From NCBI RefSeq assembly GCF_963378105.1, contig NZ_OY726398.1, positions 1,178,001 through 1,242,000 of the forward strand: 64,000 bases of DNA, in the 5' to 3' direction. Shown here piece by piece: positions 59,463 to 64,000 of the stretch. The translations under genes and the position numbers were made by a program. How positions within the stretch are numbered: position 1 is the stretch's first letter; the number at the start of each line of letters is the position of its first letter. The notes under the pieces were generated by a model. The model searched no databases and was not told the DNA's origin. It was given only the letters and a program-made list of their open reading frames with translations. The DNA is from Mycolicibacter sp. MU0102. Lineage in GTDB: Bacteria > Actinomycetota > Actinomycetes > Mycobacteriales > Mycobacteriaceae.

Positions 59463-59490
59463 TTGCGCACAGGCAATTCTTGGGTAAGAT
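59463..59490 (+). promoter_or_regulatory. SigA-like promoter of the exported protein gene
   Basis: TTGCGC (59463-59468), a 16-nt spacer and TAAGAT (59485-59490) lie 40 bp upstream of ATG 59532. A GGAGG-rich ribosome site before the ATG fits a normal leadered mRNA. Confidence 0.45.
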
Positions 59491-59531
59491 TAAGCAAACC
59501 TGCGCTGGACTCGTCGGAGGGGGATTTGTCC

Positions 59532-60416
59532 ATGGAACACCTCGCTCACCGTTGCGCCACAGTCGCGGCCGCAGCTCTTGGTGTCGGAAGTCTGGTCGCA
59601 GTGCTGACATCGATGACCCCGGCGCTGCCCGATGTACAGATTCGCGACATCGACCTGGCTGCGGCAAACGTCGACGTGAGCCCGGGTCTGGACGTCATCG
59701 AAAACCACGTTCGCCCGGACTTCGTCGGCGGGGGCGCCGGCGACCAGGAGATCAACCTGGGCTCTCTGCTTTTCGACAGCGGTGACGGCGCCTACGGAGT
59801 CGGCTCCACGTTCGACGGGGGCGAGCTGGACGGGAGCGCGTTGAACGAGTTGTCCGGGGGCAGCTTCGACCCGCAGAACCTGCCGCTCGGGTTGCCTTCT
59901 TTCCTGCCTGACCTGGGTGGGCTGGAGATCCCGGGCACCGGAGCGTTCAGCGGCGGAACCGGGCAGGCTGCCAACATTGCTGCAGCCGACGTGGCAACCG
60001 GCCTCGGTCTCATCATGCAGGCGATCCCGGACGCGCAGCAGGCGATGAACTCCGCCATCATCGCGATGGAGGCGGAGTTCAACAGTGCGCTTGTCGCAGC
60101 GCAACAGGCCGCCGCCGAGCGGCTGTTCGGCGACAACCCCGAATTCAACGACGCCGTGAACTGGATCTTCAGCATCAACAACACGGTGCTGGCGCAGAAT
60201 GAGGCCGCGTTCAACGAGCTGTTTGGGATCAGCTTCGATACCCACGACAGCCTGCTCGGCCACTTCGACCCGGCGATCCTCGACACCGACTGGACCACCC
60301 TGCTCGGGTTCAGTCCAGACGAGTTCAACGAAGTCGTCAACGCGATTCAGGGTGACAACCTCGCGCTGCTGTTGGGCAGCATCGACTGGGATGCGCTGTT
60401 CGGCGGCCTGTTCTGA
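59532..60416 (+). CDS. exported hypothetical protein, mycobacterial type
   Basis: Secreted protein of 294 aa of unknown function. The N-terminal 30 residues form a signal peptide, followed by the PALPDVQIRDIDLAAANVD segment that recurs at the mature start of many mycobacterial exported proteins. The middle is Gly/Leu/Pro rich without a known domain, then a helical region (about 160-225, many Ala and Gln) and an acidic C-terminus. GGAGGGGG before the ATG is a good ribosome site. It occupies the place of the M. tuberculosis Rv1167c-Rv1169c PE/PPE genes. Confidence 0.75.
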   Translation: MEHLAHRCATVAAAALGVGSLVAVLTSMTPALPDVQIRDIDLAAANVDVSPGLDVIENHVRPDFVGGGAGDQEINLGSLLFDSGDGAYGVGSTFDGGELDGSALNELSGGSFDPQNLPLGLPSFLPDLGGLEIPGTGAFSGGTGQAANIAAADVATGLGLIMQAIPDAQQAMNSAIIAMEAEFNSALVAAQQAAAERLFGDNPEFNDAVNWIFSINNTVLAQNEAAFNELFGISFDTHDSLLGHFDPAILDTDWTTLLGFSPDEFNEVVNAIQGDNLALLLGSIDWDALFGGLF

Positions 60417-60466
60417 TCGGAGTCCGGGCCGCCGATCCATTCGGCGTGCGGCGGTAGGGTTTTGGC

Positions 60467-61384
60467 GTGTCGGATCCGATTCCACGGTTGCTGTTCGTGC
60501 ATGCCCACCCCGATGACGAAACCCTGACCACCGGGGCGACGATCGCCCACTACGCCGCCCGCGGCGCCGACGTGCATGTGGTGACCTGCACGCTGGGGGA
60601 GGAGGGCGAGGTCATCGGGGACCGTTGGGCGCGCCTGGCGGTGGACGGGGCCGACCAATTGGGCGGCTATCGGATTGGTGAACTGACTGCGGCGCTGCAG
60701 GCGTTGGGAGCCGGCCCGCCGCAGTTTCTCGGCGGCGCGGGACGCTGGCGTGACTCGGGGATGACGGGCACCCCGGCGCGCCGACAGCAGCGGTTCATCG
60801 ACGCCGACGACGCCGAGACCGTCGGGGCGCTGGCCGCCATCGTCCGGAAGCTACGCCCGCACGTGGTCGTCACCTACGACCCGAACGGTGGGTACGGCCA
60901 TCCCGACCACATACACGCCCATCACGTCACCACCGCGGCGCTGGCCGCAGCGGCAGAGGACGGCTCCGAACCCGGGTGGGCCACGCCGAAGTTCTACTGG
61001 ACGGTGACCGCCGGCAGCGCCCGACGAACGGCCCTGCAAGAGCTGCGAGACGCCGATCGGCTGCCGCATTGGACGGCGGCCGCTGCGGCGGCCGCGCAGG
61101 CTGTTGGGGACTTCTCCGACGACCGGATCGATGCGGTGATCGAGGCCGCGGAGGCACGCGCGGCCAAGGTGGCAGCCATGAACGCTCACGCCACCCAGAT
61201 CACCGTCGGGCCGACCGGCCGGGCGTTCGCGTTGTCGAACAACGTGGTTCAGCCGATCTTGGACGCTGAGCATTACGTCCTGGTCGCCGGTGATCCCGGT
61301 CCGCGCGACAGCCGGGGATGGGAAACCGATCTCCTGGCCGGACTTCGCCTCGATGACGACGGTCACAAGGTAGGCTCCTGCTGA
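60467..61384 (+). CDS. mshB: GlcNAc-Ins deacetylase of mycothiol synthesis
   Basis: Zinc deacetylase of 305 aa that converts GlcNAc-Ins to GlcN-Ins, the second common step of mycothiol synthesis. The metal motif is VHAHPDDETL (His13, Asp16), and the third ligand His lies in GYGHPDHIHAHH. TCTLGEEGEVIGDRWARL and VTYDPNGGYGHPDH are conserved in MshB. TAGGGT (60455-60460) ends 6 nt before GTG 60467, so the mRNA is probably leaderless. It corresponds to Rv1170. Confidence 0.95.
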   Translation: MSDPIPRLLFVHAHPDDETLTTGATIAHYAARGADVHVVTCTLGEEGEVIGDRWARLAVDGADQLGGYRIGELTAALQALGAGPPQFLGGAGRWRDSGMTGTPARRQQRFIDADDAETVGALAAIVRKLRPHVVVTYDPNGGYGHPDHIHAHHVTTAALAAAAEDGSEPGWATPKFYWTVTAGSARRTALQELRDADRLPHWTAAAAAAAQAVGDFSDDRIDAVIEAAEARAAKVAAMNAHATQITVGPTGRAFALSNNVVQPILDAEHYVLVAGDPGPRDSRGWETDLLAGLRLDDDGHKVGSC

Positions 61385-61421
61385 GCAGTTTTGTAGAGGC
61401 AAGGACTTAGGTGGTTTAGGC

Positions 61422-61529
61422 ATGGATCCCGATCTGGACCCGAACTTGGAGCACTGGCAGTGGTGGCTCGACAGCTACCAGTGGATGGTCGGTTCGTTGG
61501 TCAGCCAGCTGGAGAGCATCCCCACTTGA
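61422..61529 (+). CDS. small Trp-rich ORF, 35 aa
   Basis: Reading frame beginning MDPDLDPNLEHWQWWLDSYQ with four Trp in 22 residues; the second half is an amphipathic helix candidate. It starts 37 bp after mshB, and its stop overlaps TTG 61526 of the next gene (TTGA), implying translational coupling. It is too short for most gene finders and I recognise no family. It may encode a small membrane-associated partner of the downstream membrane protein. Confidence 0.5.
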   Translation: MDPDLDPNLEHWQWWLDSYQWMVGSLVSQLESIPT

Positions 61530-61963
61530 GCCCCGTCGCGTCGCTCACCGAGCCCGCGATGCCCACTGATGCGCCGGCATTCAACTTCGTCGTGCTGGCG
61601 CTCCTCGCCCTCGACGGCGCGCTCTGCGCCGTGGCCACCGCGCTGCTGTTGCCTGCGCACATCGGTGCCGTCCCCTTTCCGCTCAGTGCCCTGATTGGGG
61701 GCCTGGTCAACGCCGGCCTGGTGTGGGTGGCGCAGCGCTGCACCGAGTCGCTGCGGTTGGCGGTGCTGCCGCTGTGGACCTGGTTGTTGACCATCGCGCT
61801 GATGACCTTCGGTGGTCCGGGCGACGACCTGATTTTCGCCGACCGCGGCGTGATGGCCTACGGCGTGCTGCTGATGATCGTGCTGGGCAGCGCGCCGCCC
61901 GGGTGGGTGCTGTGGCGGCGTCGTCAGGCGCTGACCGCGCCCGCGACGGCCAGGCAGGCCTGA
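61526..61963 (+). CDS. conserved membrane protein (Rv1171-like)
   Basis: Membrane protein of about 145 aa with four hydrophobic helices: FVVLALLALDGALCAVATAL, FPLSALIGGLVNAGLVWV, LPLWTWLLTIALMTF and AYGVLLMIVLGSAP. The start TTG 61526 overlaps the stop of the small Trp-rich ORF and gives a length close to Rv1171; ATG 61559 is an alternative. Function unknown. It lies between mshB and fbiC as in M. tuberculosis, although the PE12 gene expected there is missing. Confidence 0.75.
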   Translation: MSPVASLTEPAMPTDAPAFNFVVLALLALDGALCAVATALLLPAHIGAVPFPLSALIGGLVNAGLVWVAQRCTESLRLAVLPLWTWLLTIALMTFGGPGDDLIFADRGVMAYGVLLMIVLGSAPPGWVLWRRRQALTAPATARQA

Positions 61964-62036
61964 CGGGCCGACGGGCGCGGACTGCGCGCCGGGCTACCTG
62001 AAAGGCCCGATTGGCGCGGCGACTACTGTGACGTTT

Positions 62037-62078
62037 ATGGCATGCGCGAGATTCCGGATGCGGGTGACGCGCGGATGA
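62037..62078 (+). CDS. leaderless upstream ORF at fbiC
   Basis: MACARFRMRVTRG, 13 codons. TACTGT (62024-62029) ends 7 nt before this ATG, the normal leaderless distance. The frame overlaps the start of fbiC, and its TGA overlaps an in-frame fbiC ATG at 62075 (ATGA). It could set fbiC translation by coupling; its single Cys codon is near the start. Confidence 0.35.
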   Translation: MACARFRMRVTRG

Positions 62079-64000
62079 CGAACTCGTCGGCACTGCGCCG
62101 CGTACTGCGACGGGCCCGCGACGGCGTGCTCCTCAATCCCGAGGAAACCGCGATCGCCCTGACCGCGCGCGGCGGCGACCTGGCCGACCTGTGTGCGAGC
62201 GCCGCCCGGGTCCGAGACGCCGGTTTGGTGTCGGGAGGCCGGCGCGGGCCGGGCGGACGGCTGCCGGTCAGTTACTCGCGCAAGGTGTTCATCCCGGTCA
62301 CCCACCTGTGCCGCGACACCTGCCACTACTGCACCTTCGTCACCGTGCCCGGCGTGCTGCGAGCGCAGGGTAAGCAGATGTATCTGGGACCCGACGAGAT
62401 CCTCGACATCGCCCGCCGCGGCGCCGAGTTGGGTTGCAAGGAGGCGCTGTTCACGCTGGGCGACCGGCCCGAGGACCGCTGGCCCGAGGCGCGGCAGTGG
62501 CTCGACGAGCGCGGCTATGACAGCACGCTGGCCTACGTACGCGCGATGGCCATCTTGGTGCTGGAGGAGACCGGCCTGCTGCCGCACCTGAACCCAGGGG
62601 TGATGAGCTGGTCGGAGATGTCGCGACTCAAGCCGGTGGCGCCGTCGATGGGCATGATGCTCGAGACCACCTCCCGGCGGCTGTTCGAGACCAAAGGCCT
62701 GGCGCACTACGGCAGCCCGGACAAGGATCCGGTGGTGCGCCTGCGCACGCTGGCCGACGCGGGCCGGCTCTCGATCCCGTTCACCACCGGCCTGTTGGTC
62801 GGCATCGGTGAGACGCTCGCCGAGCGGGCCGACACCCTGCACGCGATCCGCAAGGTGCACAAGGAGTTCGGGCACATCCAGGAAGTCATCGTGCAGAACT
62901 TCCGGGCCAAGGAGCACACCGCGATGGCGGCGGTGCCCGACACAGGTTTCGAGGATTTCCTGGCTACGGTGGCGGCGACCCGGCTGGTGCTGGGCCCCAA
63001 GATGCGGGTGCAGGCACCGCCCAACCTGGTGTCGGCCGAGGAATGCCTGGCGCTGATCGGCGCCGGGGTCGACGACTGGGGCGGGGTGTCGCCGCTGACC
63101 CCCGACCACGTCAATCCGGAGCGACCCTGGCCGGCACTGGACGACCTGGCCGCCATCACCGAACAAGCCGGCTACGACCTGGTACAGCGACTCACCGCGC
63201 AGCCCGACTACGTGCTGGCCGGTGCGGCGTGGATCGATCCGCGCGTACGCCCACACGTGACGGCGCTGGCCGACCCGGACACCGGCTGGGCCCGCGACAT
63301 CAATCCGGTCGGCCTGGCCTGGCAGGAACCCGACGAGGTGCAGTCCGCCGGCCGGGTGGATCTGCACACCGCGATCGACGTCGACGGCCGGGCCACCGAG
63401 ACGCGCAGTGATCTGGGCAGCGCCTTCGGGGACTGGGAGTCCATCCGCGAGCAGATCAACGACCTGGCGGCTCGTGCGCCCGAACGCGTCGACACCGATG
63501 TGCTGGCCGCGCTGCGTTCAGCCGAGCGTGACCCGGCCGGCTGCACCGATGCCGAGTATCTGGCATTGGCCACCGCGGACGGGCCGGCCATGGATGCCGT
63601 TGCCGCCCTGGCCGATTCGCTGCGCCGAGACGCCGTCGGCGACGACGTGACCTACGTGGTCAACCGCAACATCAACTTCACCAACATCTGCTACGTCGGC
63701 TGCCGGTTCTGTGCCTTCGCCCAGCGCAAGGGCGACGCCGACGCATTTTCGCTGTCGAACGCCGAGGTCGGCGAACGTGCCTACGAGGCGCATCTGGCCG
63801 GCGCCACCGAAGTCTGCATGCAGGGCGGCATCGATCCGGAGCTGCCGGTCACCGGCTATGCCGATCTGGTCCGCGCGGTCAAGGCGCGGGTGCCGTCGAT
63901 GCACGTGCACGCGTTCTCTCCGATGGAGATCACCAACGGGGTGTCCAAGAGCGGCTTGAGCATTCGAGAGTGGCTGATCAGCCTGCGTGAGGCGGGCCTG
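62042..64000 (+). CDS. fbiC: FO synthase FbiC, 5' part
   Basis: Bifunctional radical SAM enzyme that builds 7,8-didemethyl-8-hydroxy-5-deazariboflavin, the chromophore of F420, from tyrosine and a flavin precursor. Two radical SAM domains are fused: the CofG-like one with CRDTCHYC (about residue 93) and the CofH-like one with CYVGCRFC (about residue 550). SYSRKVFIPVTHLCRD, HLNPGVMSWSEMSRLKP and VVNRNINFTNIC are conserved. The sequence runs off the window after 653 codons of about 850. The start may be ATG 62042 or ATG 62075. Corresponds to Rv1173. Confidence 0.95.
   Translation, partial: MREIPDAGDARMTNSSALRRVLRRARDGVLLNPEETAIALTARGGDLADLCASAARVRDAGLVSGGRRGPGGRLPVSYSRKVFIPVTHLCRDTCHYCTFVTVPGVLRAQGKQMYLGPDEILDIARRGAELGCKEALFTLGDRPEDRWPEARQWLDERGYDSTLAYVRAMAILVLEETGLLPHLNPGVMSWSEMSRLKPVAPSMGMMLETTSRRLFETKGLAHYGSPDKDPVVRLRTLADAGRLSIPFTTGLLVGIGETLAERADTLHAIRKVHKEFGHIQEVIVQNFRAKEHTAMAAVPDTGFEDFLATVAATRLVLGPKMRVQAPPNLVSAEECLALIGAGVDDWGGVSPLTPDHVNPERPWPALDDLAAITEQAGYDLVQRLTAQPDYVLAGAAWIDPRVRPHVTALADPDTGWARDINPVGLAWQEPDEVQSAGRVDLHTAIDVDGRATETRSDLGSAFGDWESIREQINDLAARAPERVDTDVLAALRSAERDPAGCTDAEYLALATADGPAMDAVAALADSLRRDAVGDDVTYVVNRNINFTNICYVGCRFCAFAQRKGDADAFSLSNAEVGERAYEAHLAGATEVCMQGGIDPELPVTGYADLVRAVKARVPSMHVHAFSPMEITNGVSKSGLSIREWLISLREAGL

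Overview
This window is high-GC actinobacterial chromosome from a member of the Mycobacteriaceae. The evidence is gene content and order: mycothiol (mshB), F420 (fbiC), PIM mannosyltransferase (pimE), lpqW, several DUF732 exported proteins, and a backbone that follows the M. tuberculosis Rv1131-Rv1173 order as I remember it. The species cannot be fixed from sequence alone. No rRNA, tRNA, CRISPR array, insertion sequence or prophage was seen.

Layout. 0-7 kb: the end of a 2-methylcitrate synthase gene, an acyl-CoA dehydrogenase, a convergent cytochrome P450, a TetR regulator, a DUF3556 membrane protein behind a KstR-type operator, a GntR regulator with its own operator, and a fatty acid hydroxylase/sterol desaturase family protein. 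7-18 kb: two very large paralogous P-type ATPases (1338 and 1318 aa) in the same orientation. They flank an enoyl-CoA hydratase, a MerR regulator, a VOC protein and an unknown protein. Each ATPase carries a degenerate second ATPase core at its N-terminus. 18-21.9 kb: a methionine unit on the minus strand, with a cobalamin riboswitch, metE, a perfect 18-bp hairpin and a mycobacterial-type MTHFR. 21.9-29.7 kb: a frameshifted NAD(P)-binding gene and acyl-CoA/isoprenoid metabolism (thiolase, two enoyl-CoA hydratases, alpha-methylacyl-CoA racemase, SDR, nitronate monooxygenase).

29.7-37 kb is the most accessory-looking part. It is a divergent aromatic ring-cleavage cluster: TetR, extradiol dioxygenase and FAH-family hydrolase leftward; flavin monooxygenase, C-C hydrolase, second extradiol dioxygenase and amidohydrolase rightward. 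A 49-bp divergent promoter serves both arms, and two copies of one palindrome lie inside the two -35/-10 spacers.

37-47.5 kb returns to the conserved backbone: methyltransferase, sirtuin/GntR pair, Rv1155-like F420 protein, a HhH-GPD protein, exported proteins, pimE with an in-frame 57-bp tandem repeat, a carbinolamine dehydratase and mutT2. 47.6-55 kb is the narGHJI respiratory nitrate reductase operon, with a DUF732 gene and a RidA gene attached downstream. 55-64 kb holds MarR, typA, lpqW, an exported protein, mshB, a tiny Trp-rich ORF coupled to an Rv1171-like membrane protein, and fbiC, which runs off the end.

Functional links: the riboswitch and metE/MTHFR supply methionine without B12; pimE and lpqW act in the same PIM/lipoarabinomannan branch; fbiC and the Rv1155-like protein are on the F420 side; several lipid and aromatic catabolic units have their own local regulators. 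Many genes have a TANNNT box about 7 nt before the start codon, which suggests leaderless mRNAs.
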